From positions 1 to 64,000 of the forward strand of contig NZ_AP026678.1 of assembly GCF_025998815.1 (NCBI RefSeq): 64,000 nt of DNA. The letters are read 5' to 3'. A model generated the notes under the pieces. The model saw only the letters and a program-made list of their open reading frames with translations. It did no database searches and was not told the origin of the DNA. The DNA is from Ignavibacterium sp. (GTDB lineage: Bacteria; Bacteroidota; Ignavibacteria; Ignavibacteriales; Ignavibacteriaceae). Numbering within the stretch: the first letter of the stretch is position 1; each line of letters opens with the position of its first letter. This document shows, piece by piece, positions 8,793-17,788 of this stretch. Both the position numbers and the translations under genes were made by a program.

Positions 8793-9683
8793 ATGAAGCA
8801 ACCAAATAAATTTAAAGTTGGAATTATACAATTATCATTCAGTAAAAATCCTGAAAGCAATCTCCAAAAAGCTTTTAAGTGGATTGAAAAAGCTGCAGAC
8901 AAAGGCGCACAGGTTATTTGTTTACCTGAACTTTTCCGTTCTCAATATTTTTGTCAATCTGAGAACATAGATTACTTTGATCTTGCTGAAACAATTCCGG
9001 GACCTTCAACTGATGCGATAGGTAAAGTTGCAAAAAAGAAAAAAGTTGTAGTTGTGGTGCCAGTATTCGAAAAGCGTGCTACCGGACTTTATCATAATTC
9101 TCTTGCTGTGATAAACACAAAAGGAGAAATTGCAGGCATTTACAGAAAGATGCACATTCCTGATGATCCAGCTTACTATGAAAAATTTTATTTCACACCA
9201 GGAGATTTAGGATTTAAATCCTTTGATACTGAATACGGAAACATTGGAACTTTAATTTGTTGGGATCAATGGTATCCTGAAGGTGCAAGATTAACTGCAC
9301 TTCAAGGCGCAAGTATTTTATTTTATCCAACAGCAATTGGTTGGCATCCTCACGAAAAGAAAGAACACGGTAAAGCCCAGTTCGAAAGTTGGCAAACAAT
9401 TCAACGCTCCCACGCAATTGCTAACGGAGTTTATGTTGCTGCAGTAAACAGAATTGGTCTTGAAAAAGAAAACAAAGATTCAGCAGGAATTGAATTTTGG
9501 GGAAGAAGTTTTATCTGCGATCCTCAGGGAATTATTCTTGCCGAAGCTTCACACGACAAAGAAGAAATTCTTATTGCTGAAGTTGATTTAAATAGGATAG
9601 AATACATTCGTCGTAACTGGCCATTCCTTCGTGACCGGCGGATTGACGCTTACAGTGATATTACAAAAAGATTTTTGAAATAA
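8793..9683 (+). CDS. aguB: N-carbamoylputrescine amidase
   Basis: 296 aa, of the nitrilase superfamily. The catalytic triad is visible: E46 (LPELF), K119 (YRKMHIP) and C156 (LICWDQWYPE). The sequence DDPAYYEKFYFTPGD and the late WGRSFICDPQG are characteristic of plant and bacterial N-carbamoylputrescine amidases. It hydrolyses N-carbamoylputrescine to putrescine, CO2 and ammonia, and is directly followed by agmatine deiminase, which makes its substrate. A GAAGGA site precedes the ATG. Cytoplasmic. Confidence 0.95.
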   Translation: MKQPNKFKVGIIQLSFSKNPESNLQKAFKWIEKAADKGAQVICLPELFRSQYFCQSENIDYFDLAETIPGPSTDAIGKVAKKKKVVVVVPVFEKRATGLYHNSLAVINTKGEIAGIYRKMHIPDDPAYYEKFYFTPGDLGFKSFDTEYGNIGTLICWDQWYPEGARLTALQGASILFYPTAIGWHPHEKKEHGKAQFESWQTIQRSHAIANGVYVAAVNRIGLEKENKDSAGIEFWGRSFICDPQGIILAEASHDKEEILIAEVDLNRIEYIRRNWPFLRDRRIDAYSDITKRFLK

Positions 9684-9727
9684 GTCATCTTCTAATAAAT
9701 GGTCATTGTGTATTAGTGGTTAAAAGA

Positions 9728-10774
9728 ATGAACAATAAAAATTTTTATCGACTTCCCGCAGAATGGGAAAAACACGAAGCTACCTGGATTGGCTGGCCGG
9801 CTAATAAAGAAGATTGGCCTGGGAAGTTTACACCAATCCCTTGGGTTTATGGTGAAATAGTAAGATATATTTCCCGAGAAGAAAAAGTCAGGATTATTGT
9901 TTCATCCAAATTGCACAAGCAAAAGGCAATAAATGTTTTAAAATCTGTTGATGCTAATCTTTCCAATATAGAATTTTTCTTTCTGAAGACAGACAGAAAT
10001 TGGTTAAGGGATGCAGGTCCTCAGTTCGTAAAAGATGAAAAGGGAAGCACAATAGTTGTTCAGTTTAAGTTCAATGCCTGGGCTAAATATGATAATTATA
10101 AACTCGATGTAAAGATTCCTAAGATGATTTCAGAAAAATTGAAATTAAAACGAGTTGTTGCAGAACATAACAACAAAGAAGTAGTACTTGAAGGTGGAAG
10201 CATTGATTACAATGGCACCGGAACAATTATTACGACTGAAGAATGTCTGATGGATGATGAAGTTCAGGTGCGTAATCCGGGATTTACAAAAAAAGATTAT
10301 GAGGAAGTTTTCAGAAAATATTTTGGTGTTACAAATGTAATCTGGTTAGGAAATGGAATTGCCGGAGATGATACCCACGGTCATGTTGATGACATTACAA
10401 GATTTGTAAATCGCAATACATTAGTTACTGTTATCGAAACTAAAGCTAATGATCCAAATTATATTCCTTTAATGGAAAACTGCGAACGATTGGAAGATGC
10501 AATTTTAGAAGATGGCTCAGCTCCCGAGATTGTTGAAATACCGATGCCTTCGCCGGTTTATTTCAAAGGACAGAGACTTCCTGCGAGTTATGCTAATTTT
10601 TATATCTCAAATTATGTAGTGCTTGTTCCTACATTTAATGATCCGAATGATAGAATAGCACTTGGAATATTATCTGAGTTATTTGAGGACAGGCCTGTAA
10701 TCGGAATTCACGCTGTGGATTTAGTTTGGGGATTAGGCACGCTTCATTGTCTTACTCACGAACAAGTACTTTAG
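9728..10774 (+). CDS. aguA: Agmatine deiminase
   Basis: About 348 aa, of the guanidino-modifying (PPAD) superfamily. It has the family N-terminus (RLPAEWEKHEATWIGWP), TDRNWLRDAGPQF, the EGGSID motif, GDDTHGHVDDITRFV and the C-terminal catalytic cysteine in GTLHCLTHEQ. It converts agmatine to N-carbamoylputrescine and ammonia for aguB just upstream. ATG at 9728 is favoured; an in-frame GTG at 9716 is possible, and neither has a strong ribosome site. The stop is only 4 nt from that of the convergent gene at 10779, with no hairpin between them. Confidence 0.95.
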   Translation: MNNKNFYRLPAEWEKHEATWIGWPANKEDWPGKFTPIPWVYGEIVRYISREEKVRIIVSSKLHKQKAINVLKSVDANLSNIEFFFLKTDRNWLRDAGPQFVKDEKGSTIVVQFKFNAWAKYDNYKLDVKIPKMISEKLKLKRVVAEHNNKEVVLEGGSIDYNGTGTIITTEECLMDDEVQVRNPGFTKKDYEEVFRKYFGVTNVIWLGNGIAGDDTHGHVDDITRFVNRNTLVTVIETKANDPNYIPLMENCERLEDAILEDGSAPEIVEIPMPSPVYFKGQRLPASYANFYISNYVVLVPTFNDPNDRIALGILSELFEDRPVIGIHAVDLVWGLGTLHCLTHEQVL

Positions 10775-10778
10775 ACTT

Positions 10779-12806
10779 TTATCTCAACAAAATCATTTTC
10801 TTTGTTTGGATAAAATCACCTGCTTTCATCTGATAAAAGTAAATTCCACTTGATAAATTTTCTGCGTTGAACTGAATTTCATAATAATTTTGTGTTTGAA
10901 ATTCATCTACCAAAGTTTTGATTTCATTGCCGAGCAAATCAAACACTTTGATTGTTACAACTTCATCTCTGGGAATTGAATATGCAATTCTGGTTCCCGG
11001 ATTAAATGGATTTGGAAAATTCTGATAAAGATTAAACTCCAAAGGAAGCGGAGGAGGATCCTGATATTTTATTTCAAGTTTATTATCTGTAAGTCTTTCG
11101 TTGTTAGAATTTATCAGAATAATTTTTTCTACAGTTACATATTGAGGATTTGAAATCGGGAAGGGAAGATGTGCAAGAAAATTATTTCCGCTTCTTAAAG
11201 TTCTAATTCCTGCTCTGTCATAAAGCAGTACACGAAGAATATTTTCACCAAAGTAATAATGACCTTGCCCTAATGTGGTATTTATTGAAATATCTCCTGC
11301 ATAATTTCCTGTGTTTGAAAATTCTGCTTGTACTCCGCGTATTTCTTCATCAGAATCCAGGTAAAGAGTTATTCCATTCTTAGTGATAAAAATATTTGTC
11401 TTCTGATTACTTTCATCAAACCCATTGACTGGATTTGCTACAATATAACTGCAAGCATTTATTTCCGTACCGTTAGGATAAACGCCGGTTAAAATAATGT
11501 TTTGTAATAGTGATAAATCCTGAACATTTACAACTCCATCCGGATTTGGTTCAGGTGCACCAGGAACCCAAGGAGCTAAATCAGCACGCAGAAAAGCTTC
11601 ACCTTCAAGCGAATCTCTTCCAATTATATGATCAACTACCAGAAGAATATCAAGAATATCTAAACAACCATCACCATTTACATCGCCATAAAATCCGACT
11701 CTGTTTCTTGCAATAACAGTTAATTCATTTCTCGATGGTGTGATGTCAATCGGATAGCCTTGATAAGTACTTGCTAACGCATCTGTAATTAAGAAAGAAG
11801 ATTTAATGCTATCTACCAAAGGTGGCAAATCAGCAACTCGATAATTCACTCTGAATAAATCATTATAATTTCCCGGTGGCAATCCATTGTTCTGATTTAA
11901 GTTATAAAGTAGAACAAGAACTTCATCCTGCGAAGCACCATTTGGTGTTATTGGTCCTCTAATCACATTATAATTTAATACCCAACTCGGATCACTGATA
12001 TCATTTCCTTTCTGAATGCTTTGAAAAGATAAGATTGTTTGATCATTAATTGCTTGATTAACTTTAAGTCTGAACTGAAGTGCCTGCGCTTGCGCAGATA
12101 ATCCTTTCAATTGCATTATATCTGTGTAGGAAAAGTCTTCGAGTCGGTAAACGGTGTCCTGTTGAAACACCAAACCTCTTTTTGGAATTGCAAAGCTGTG
12201 AACAGTAATTACTTTAAATTCATTTCTTGAAGGAGTAATATCAATAGGAAATCCATCATAAGTACTTGCAGCAACATTCGAAAGTCTGAACGAGGATTTT
12301 AAACTGTCCTGATACTCTTCCAAATTAGCGACACGATAATCTATCCTTAGTAAATCTTCATAATTTCCCGGAGGTAATCCATTATTATAATTTTGATTGT
12401 AAATCAGAACATAAATATCATCTGCCGAAGCACCATTCGGTTGAATTGTTCCTCGTACAATATTATAAACCAATATCCAGGAAGTATCAGCAATATCATT
12501 TCCTTTTACGATGTTTTTAAATGTAAGAGTTAGACTATCATCCAAAGATTTATTTACCGAAATTTTAAACTGAATTGCCTGAGCGCGTAGCGACAAATTT
12601 TTTAATTGAATTTTATCAGTGTAAGAACTGTCCTTTAGTCTGTAGATTAATTCTTTTTCGAATAAAAGTCCGGATTGAGTTGTGTCTGAAAGTAGTGAAT
12701 TAAATTTTTTTTCATCCTGTGGAATGATAGAAGGCAGAACACCAAATTGTGTAAATAAAATGATGCTCAGAAAAAATTCAAACAAAAAATTACGATGTAA
12801 CTTCAT
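10779..12806 (-). CDS. Secreted T9SS protein: two tandem repeat domains, dockerin-like domain, sorting domain
   Basis: 675 aa. After a signal sequence (residues ~1-25) come two homologous ~155-residue domains (about 48-205 and 215-370). They share blocks such as NNGLPPGNY, GFPIDITPSRNE/GYPIDITPSRNE and YTD-x2-QLK-x-LS. A dockerin-like pair of Ca-binding repeats follows (GDVNGDGCLDILDI; PDGVVNVQDLSLLQ, about 372-448), then a beta-rich region and the T9SS type A sorting domain (YQNFPNPFNP to the end). The organisation suggests an extracellular, surface-attached or released structural or binding protein. The duplicated domains are not recognised; no catalytic motif seen. ATG at 12804-12806. Confidence 0.85.
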   Translation of the reverse strand: MKLHRNFLFEFFLSIILFTQFGVLPSIIPQDEKKFNSLLSDTTQSGLLFEKELIYRLKDSSYTDKIQLKNLSLRAQAIQFKISVNKSLDDSLTLTFKNIVKGNDIADTSWILVYNIVRGTIQPNGASADDIYVLIYNQNYNNGLPPGNYEDLLRIDYRVANLEEYQDSLKSSFRLSNVAASTYDGFPIDITPSRNEFKVITVHSFAIPKRGLVFQQDTVYRLEDFSYTDIMQLKGLSAQAQALQFRLKVNQAINDQTILSFQSIQKGNDISDPSWVLNYNVIRGPITPNGASQDEVLVLLYNLNQNNGLPPGNYNDLFRVNYRVADLPPLVDSIKSSFLITDALASTYQGYPIDITPSRNELTVIARNRVGFYGDVNGDGCLDILDILLVVDHIIGRDSLEGEAFLRADLAPWVPGAPEPNPDGVVNVQDLSLLQNIILTGVYPNGTEINACSYIVANPVNGFDESNQKTNIFITKNGITLYLDSDEEIRGVQAEFSNTGNYAGDISINTTLGQGHYYFGENILRVLLYDRAGIRTLRSGNNFLAHLPFPISNPQYVTVEKIILINSNNERLTDNKLEIKYQDPPPLPLEFNLYQNFPNPFNPGTRIAYSIPRDEVVTIKVFDLLGNEIKTLVDEFQTQNYYEIQFNAENLSSGIYFYQMKAGDFIQTKKMILLR

Positions 12807-13000
12807 ATCAATGTTTGGTTAGCATTATTCAAAATATCCGAATAAGAATTTGCCAAGATTTATACCACAATAATTCGCTTTCGGGGCTTTGTTTATTTTG
12901 CGAATTCCAAATTTTCTAATTGAATTATCGAATTAAGCTGTGGAAATTTTACAGAGGCAATAAATTATTTCAGTAAATTTTGGAAGGAGAGTATGGCTTT

Positions 13001-13031
13001 AAAAAAACTGTCAGTGAAAAAACACTGACAG
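13001..13031 (-). terminator. Rho-independent terminator of the 13089-14381 gene
   Basis: CTGTCAGTG (13008-13016) and CACTGACAG (13023-13031) form a perfect 9-bp stem with an A6 loop. On the minus strand the stem is followed by seven T (13001-13007). The rest of the 282-bp gap 12807-13088 holds no gene that I can see. Confidence 0.88.
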
Positions 13032-13088
13032 CTATTTTGAAATGAAATAAAATGATTAATAATTCATCAAATTCTGTTCGTTGTAGTT

Positions 13089-14381
13089 CTAACGCAGGAG
13101 TATCATTTTGCGAGATTCTTTAAAATCACCAGATTTTAATTGATAGAAATAAACTCCGCTTGGTAATGTACTTGCATTAAATAAAACTTCATATATTCCT
13201 GCTTCCTTGTATTCATCCACAAGTGTTGCAACTTCATTACCAAGTATGTCATAAACTTTTAATGTTTGCCAACTGCTCACTGGAGACTGCCAACTGATTT
13301 TTGTGCCTGGATTAAACGGATTAGGATAATTTTGATAAAGTTCAAAAGTCTTGGGAATACCCGAGAGATGAATATCCTTAATATCCGTTATTGTTAAAAG
13401 ATTTGTTCCATCGAATAATAACAATCTTCCGGTTCCAACTTCGCCCATCCAGATTTTATTTTCATTATCTACTTTTAACTCTGCTATTGATTCTGAAGTA
13501 AGATTTGAATAAGAATAAACTGAATCATTTTTCAAGCAGGCAAAACCATTATCAGTTGCAAGCCACAGATTTCCCTGAGAATCTTCGTCAATTGCATTAA
13601 TAAAATTATTCGGAAGTGCAGAATTAGATTGATTAAAATATCTGAAGTTTGAATTATTAATCCACTCGACAAGACCTTTATCAAATGTTCCCAACCATCT
13701 TTTGCCATTGCTGTCTGTATAAAAACTGTAAATTGCCTCTGTTTCAATTGTTGAATTTGAGGTATCGAGTACCATATATGCAGAATCATTTTCAATCAGT
13801 ATCAAACCTTTATTACTGCAAACGAAAACAGAATCACCTTTAATATGAATTTTCCCTGTTAATAAATTTCCGGGAATTGCAGAATTTGAAGAATCAAATG
13901 TTTTCCAGGTATTACCCGATTTGTTGTATCTGAAGATTGGCGGAAAACCATAAACCGATGAATGATAAATTGATAAATAAATAAAATCATTGTTTGCAGC
14001 TAAGTCTGAATATTTCATATATGTATTTATATTAGTCGGTAATGGAATTTCTGTCCAGTTTGAACCATCAAATTTATACAAGCTGCTTTGCATAAATGCC
14101 CAAATGTTATCATTATTTTCAACACAACTACTTATCCAATAAAATGGTGTGTTAAAGAGTGAAGTCAAATTCCATTTTTCTGTGCTTCCATTATTGTATC
14201 TGACAACATAAGATGAATCATAATTTCCTGTTAAGGCAAATACTGCACGATTTTGTGAATCAAAATCAATTGACTGAATAAGATTTGATTGGGAGTTTAA
14301 GTTTGAAGAAAAGATGAATAATTGTAAAAGTGCTATTACAAATATTATTCGAAAATCCGGAGTCAATAATCTGGTAATCAT
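13089..14381 (-). CDS. Secreted beta-propeller-like protein with T9SS sorting domain
   Basis: About 430 aa. A signal sequence ends near NLNSQS. The main region has repeats of the two-component-regulator propeller type (SIDFDSQNRAVFAL, AIDEDSQGNLWLATDNG, ELKVDNENKIWMGE), each ~40-50 residues. The last ~85 residues are a T9SS type A sorting domain (YQNYPNPFNP, KISWQSPVSSWQ, ending KMILLR). There is no kinase or DNA-binding domain, so it is a secreted propeller rather than a hybrid sensor. ATG at 14379-14381 is chosen over an upstream GTG because GGAGG lies 6 nt before it. The sorting-domain DNA closely matches two copies at 32052 and 34553. Confidence 0.83.
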   Translation of the reverse strand: MITRLLTPDFRIIFVIALLQLFIFSSNLNSQSNLIQSIDFDSQNRAVFALTGNYDSSYVVRYNNGSTEKWNLTSLFNTPFYWISSCVENNDNIWAFMQSSLYKFDGSNWTEIPLPTNINTYMKYSDLAANNDFIYLSIYHSSVYGFPPIFRYNKSGNTWKTFDSSNSAIPGNLLTGKIHIKGDSVFVCSNKGLILIENDSAYMVLDTSNSTIETEAIYSFYTDSNGKRWLGTFDKGLVEWINNSNFRYFNQSNSALPNNFINAIDEDSQGNLWLATDNGFACLKNDSVYSYSNLTSESIAELKVDNENKIWMGEVGTGRLLLFDGTNLLTITDIKDIHLSGIPKTFELYQNYPNPFNPGTKISWQSPVSSWQTLKVYDILGNEVATLVDEYKEAGIYEVLFNASTLPSGVYFYQLKSGDFKESRKMILLR

Positions 14382-14456
14382 TCTTGCCTCCACAAAGTAA
14401 TTGTTATTCTACATAAACTTACATCACCTTATTGAGAAATTCAATATTGAAATCAA

Positions 14457-15632
14457 TTATTGATTTGGTTGATGTTCTTTCAAAAATTTTCTTTTGAAAA
14501 TTAGTAAAACCAAAATAAACAGTACTGCATTGATTATAATCAAATTCATAATTTCAAAAGTTATGTGTCCGATGTTAGCTCCCATCGATACTATTCTATG
14601 AATTGCATTCATATACGCAGTTGTTGGAATTAAATAACCAATTGCTTTTGCGATTGTGGGCATGGCTAATGTTGGCCAGGAATAACCTGTGAAAAAGAAT
14701 AATGGATATGAAGTGAAAGAAATAAGAATTAAGGCATACACTTTTTTGGAAAAGAAATTTCCAATTATAAGAGACATAAGTGAAATTGATAGTAATAATA
14801 AAACACTTATAATTATAAATGCAGAATAACTTCCTCTGAAAACAATTTTAAAGACTGATAGATGAACAGAAAAGAAAACTAAAGCGTAAGCAAAATAAAG
14901 TATCAGATAAAAACTTATTTTTCCTGAAAGAGCAACTAAGGGATTATTTCCGGAAAGAGTTTTCAACTCCGCAAAACTTTTTGTTTCATTCTCCTTTGCC
15001 ATTGATTGTCCCAATCCCATAAATAATGTCTGTTGTAAAACCAGAATCAAAATAGCGGGAATCAAAAAATCACCATAAGATTCAGATGGATTGAACAATA
15101 ATTTTATTTCATCCTTAAGAGGATTTGCCAATTCCTTCGCTTGCTCATCAGAAAATCCTTTAGACAAAAAATATTCAACTCTTATTTCTTCACCTTTAGT
15201 AAAAGCAACTTCATTAACAGCTTTGTTCAAATCGTTTGAATGAAGAAAACGATGTGTATTTAGATAAATTTTTATTCTCGTGTCCCTGTTTAATTTTAAA
15301 TTTTTACTGAAATCATTCGGAATGAAAATTACACCCTGAACTTCTTCATCAATTAATTTTTTATCTATTTCATCTAAACTGTTTAATTCTTCTTTTATAT
15401 AAATCGAAGGATGAGCGTTTAATTGTTTAATCAGATTTAAAGATTCACTCGAACGGTCTTCATCATAAACTGCAACCGGAACTTCGTGCTCAACTTTGTT
15501 CATATACATCGTTCCATAAAAGAAAGAATAGAAAAGAGGAGCAGCAAGAAGCATTGCAATTAAATCAAGATCGGTAATTATCCAGTTTATTTCTCTTTTT
15601 ATTATTTCAAATATGGAATTAATTTTTTTCAT
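14457..15632 (-). CDS. ABC-2 type transporter permease (second of pair)
   Basis: About 391 aa. The N-terminal membrane helix is followed by a large periplasmic domain (about residues 45-175), then five predicted membrane helices, the layout of YbhS/YbhR/YhhJ-type ABC-2 permeases. The motif PSESYGDFLIPAILILVLQQTLFMG is typical (LVPG/ILVLQQ region). It overlaps the end of the preceding permease gene; ATG at 15632 is preferred, with an in-frame ATG at 15647 possible. Last gene of the tetR-tolC-hlyD-permease-permease operon. No ATPase gene accompanies it. Confidence 0.88.
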   Translation of the reverse strand: MKKINSIFEIIKREINWIITDLDLIAMLLAAPLFYSFFYGTMYMNKVEHEVPVAVYDEDRSSESLNLIKQLNAHPSIYIKEELNSLDEIDKKLIDEEVQGVIFIPNDFSKNLKLNRDTRIKIYLNTHRFLHSNDLNKAVNEVAFTKGEEIRVEYFLSKGFSDEQAKELANPLKDEIKLLFNPSESYGDFLIPAILILVLQQTLFMGLGQSMAKENETKSFAELKTLSGNNPLVALSGKISFYLILYFAYALVFFSVHLSVFKIVFRGSYSAFIIISVLLLLSISLMSLIIGNFFSKKVYALILISFTSYPLFFFTGYSWPTLAMPTIAKAIGYLIPTTAYMNAIHRIVSMGANIGHITFEIMNLIIINAVLFILVLLIFKRKFLKEHQPNQ

Positions 15633-16797
15633 CGTGGCCAATACCATTTTGTTTTAATCTGATTTTAATTGATAAGATTGCTATTGAAAAAGACAATGCA
15701 AAGAAAATCATCAGTACCATCAGCTCATTTTTCAGATAGATAATATCCAAATTCATCTCATAGAGTTTAATAAATCCTGATAGGAAATAAGTAAATGGAA
15801 TTAGCTTCGCAATAAATTGATGAATCTCTGGCATAGCCCACAAAGGAAAAGTTAAACCACTATAAATGAAAGCCGGAGTCAAAACAAATAAGGCAACTTC
15901 GGTAGCTAAAGTTCTTTTAGGTATCAATGACGATAGCATTATTCCGAAGCTGAAACTTACTATGATGAAAAAGAATAAATATAAAATTGTAATTATGATT
16001 GATGATCTAATGTCAATGTGAAATGCCGGAAATATTATTCCCACCAATATTAAAATGTTTGCAAGATGAAAGAGCAGATGAGGAATAGATTTACCAATCA
16101 ATACCGGAAGAATTTTTCCTTTCGTTTCACGGAGAGCAAATTGAAAATCTTCTTCGCCGATTTTATGATTAATGATTGGAACAGCGCCCATCATTACAAC
16201 CATCATAAGAATAAAAGTTGTTAATCCGGGAATCAGATATGTTATGTAACTGTAATTTGGATTGTATAAAACATTCGTTTCAACTTTCAGTGGATTGACA
16301 AGATTCAAAGATTGATTTTCAGTTAAACCACCTGACTTAAATTTTTTTAAGAGAATTCCTGCATTAACAGTCTTTAATATTTTAGTCCCATCATTCAGCA
16401 AGCTATTACTTATTAAAAGATTGCTTGCATCAATAAACATTACAACATTTGATTGCTTTCCGGATTTGATATCTGAACTTAGCTCAGCAGGGAAGTAGAA
16501 TCCACCATGAATTTTTCCTCTTAGAAAGTCTTCTTTTAATTCTTCTTTCGATTCACAATAATTAACTATTTTCATAGAAGGCGAAGATTCAATGTATTGA
16601 ATAAGAGTTCTGGATAAATCTGATTTATCCTCATCTACAATTGCGACCGGAATCTCTCTTATGATTTCATTCTGATAAACAATTGAAAAGCAAAGAAATA
16701 TAATTATTGGAAACAGTGAATAAAGAAAAACTGTTATTGTGCTGTTCTTTATCTGATTAAATTCTTTTTGTGCAATATTTAAAATTACCTTCAGCAT
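15619..16797 (-). CDS. ABC-2 type transporter permease (first of pair)
   Basis: 392 aa and paralogous to the next gene. It shows an N-terminal helix, a periplasmic domain with the shared (E)IPVAIVDEDKS / EVPVAVYDEDRS block, and a C-terminal membrane bundle (YNPNYSYITYLIPGLTTFIL). The pair would form a heterodimeric inner-membrane export channel working with the HlyD adaptor and TolC-like channel. It starts 8 nt after the hlyD stop and overlaps the second permease by about 14 nt. Confidence 0.88.
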   Translation of the reverse strand: MLKVILNIAQKEFNQIKNSTITVFLYSLFPIIIFLCFSIVYQNEIIREIPVAIVDEDKSDLSRTLIQYIESSPSMKIVNYCESKEELKEDFLRGKIHGGFYFPAELSSDIKSGKQSNVVMFIDASNLLISNSLLNDGTKILKTVNAGILLKKFKSGGLTENQSLNLVNPLKVETNVLYNPNYSYITYLIPGLTTFILMMVVMMGAVPIINHKIGEEDFQFALRETKGKILPVLIGKSIPHLLFHLANILILVGIIFPAFHIDIRSSIIITILYLFFFIIVSFSFGIMLSSLIPKRTLATEVALFVLTPAFIYSGLTFPLWAMPEIHQFIAKLIPFTYFLSGFIKLYEMNLDIIYLKNELMVLMIFFALSFSIAILSIKIRLKQNGIGHDEKN

Positions 16798-16805
16798 TTT
16801 GCATC

Positions 16806-17786
16806 TTATCTGGAAAGAATAATGTTTGCTGTCATTCCCGGTCTTAATTCAGGATTTTCGTGAACAGGCTTTAATCTTATTTCAAAAGTCTTGATATCAA
16901 ATTCACCTTTCTGATTTGTCGGTCTCCAATTTGCAAAATCACCCATCGCTGAGATGTAATAGACTTTGAATTTTATTTTCTTATCACCGAGTGCTTTAAC
17001 AATTCCATAAAATTGATCGCCGATTTTAATTCCATTCATTTCATCTTCTTTCAACTGAATTGAAACCCAATAATCTTTTGTGTCAATCAAACTAAAAACA
17101 GGATATCCACTCGAGATAATCTCACCTTGATTAACTAACTTTTTCTGAAGTTCACCATCAATCGGACTTTTAATTTCAAGCTCCTGCTGATAAGCAAGCG
17201 CTTCTTTATAACCGTTCTCTGCCTGATAATATAGACCTTTTGCCATTTCAATTTCTTCATAGCGCGCACCCTTAACAACCATATCATACTTTGATTTAGC
17301 AGCATTCATTTGTTCAAATGCAGCTTTGTACTGAAATTCATAAACATCTTTTTCCTGAGCAGAAATCAAACTATCTCGATAAAGATTCATCATTCGTTCA
17401 TAAGTCTTCTGTGCAAGTTCATACTGATGCTTTGCCTGAAGATAAAGTTTTTCAGTTGCTTCTTTTTCTTCGGGACGAGCGCCATTAAGTGCCATCTGAT
17501 ATTTAAACTTTGCCGCTTCAAGCTGACCTTTTGCTTGCTCAACTTTAGCATTCATTTCTTTGCTTTCAAGTCTTGCAAGTACCTGACCTTTTGAAACTTT
17601 GTCCCCTTCTTTTACGAAAATTTCTTCAACTCTTCCCGGAATTTTTGAAGCGACATTTACAGTTGTTGTTTCTATCAATCCGGTTACTATTTTTTCTTCA
17701 TCAATGTTTGATTGAGCAACAATTACTATTACAGCAACTATTGCAAGCACAAATGGTAAAGCGATGAGATAATTTCTGAGCTTCAT
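16806..17786 (-). CDS. Periplasmic adaptor (HlyD/membrane-fusion family)
   Basis: 326 aa. A single N-terminal membrane anchor (residues ~8-25) is followed by a lipoyl half-motif (ASKIPGRVEEIFVKEGDKVSKGQVLARLESKE), a long coiled coil of two repeated segments (KGQLEAAKFKYQMALNGARPEE; KSKYDMVVKGARYEE), the second lipoyl half (SPIDGELQKKLVNQGEIISSG) and beta-barrel domains. It resembles YbhG/YhiI adaptors that work with ABC-2 exporters. It bridges the inner-membrane permeases to the TolC-like protein encoded just upstream (2-nt gap). Confidence 0.92.
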   Translation of the reverse strand: MKLRNYLIALPFVLAIVAVIVIVAQSNIDEEKIVTGLIETTTVNVASKIPGRVEEIFVKEGDKVSKGQVLARLESKEMNAKVEQAKGQLEAAKFKYQMALNGARPEEKEATEKLYLQAKHQYELAQKTYERMMNLYRDSLISAQEKDVYEFQYKAAFEQMNAAKSKYDMVVKGARYEEIEMAKGLYYQAENGYKEALAYQQELEIKSPIDGELQKKLVNQGEIISSGYPVFSLIDTKDYWVSIQLKEDEMNGIKIGDQFYGIVKALGDKKIKFKVYYISAMGDFANWRPTNQKGEFDIKTFEIRLKPVHENPELRPGMTANIILSR

Positions 17787-17788
17787 TT

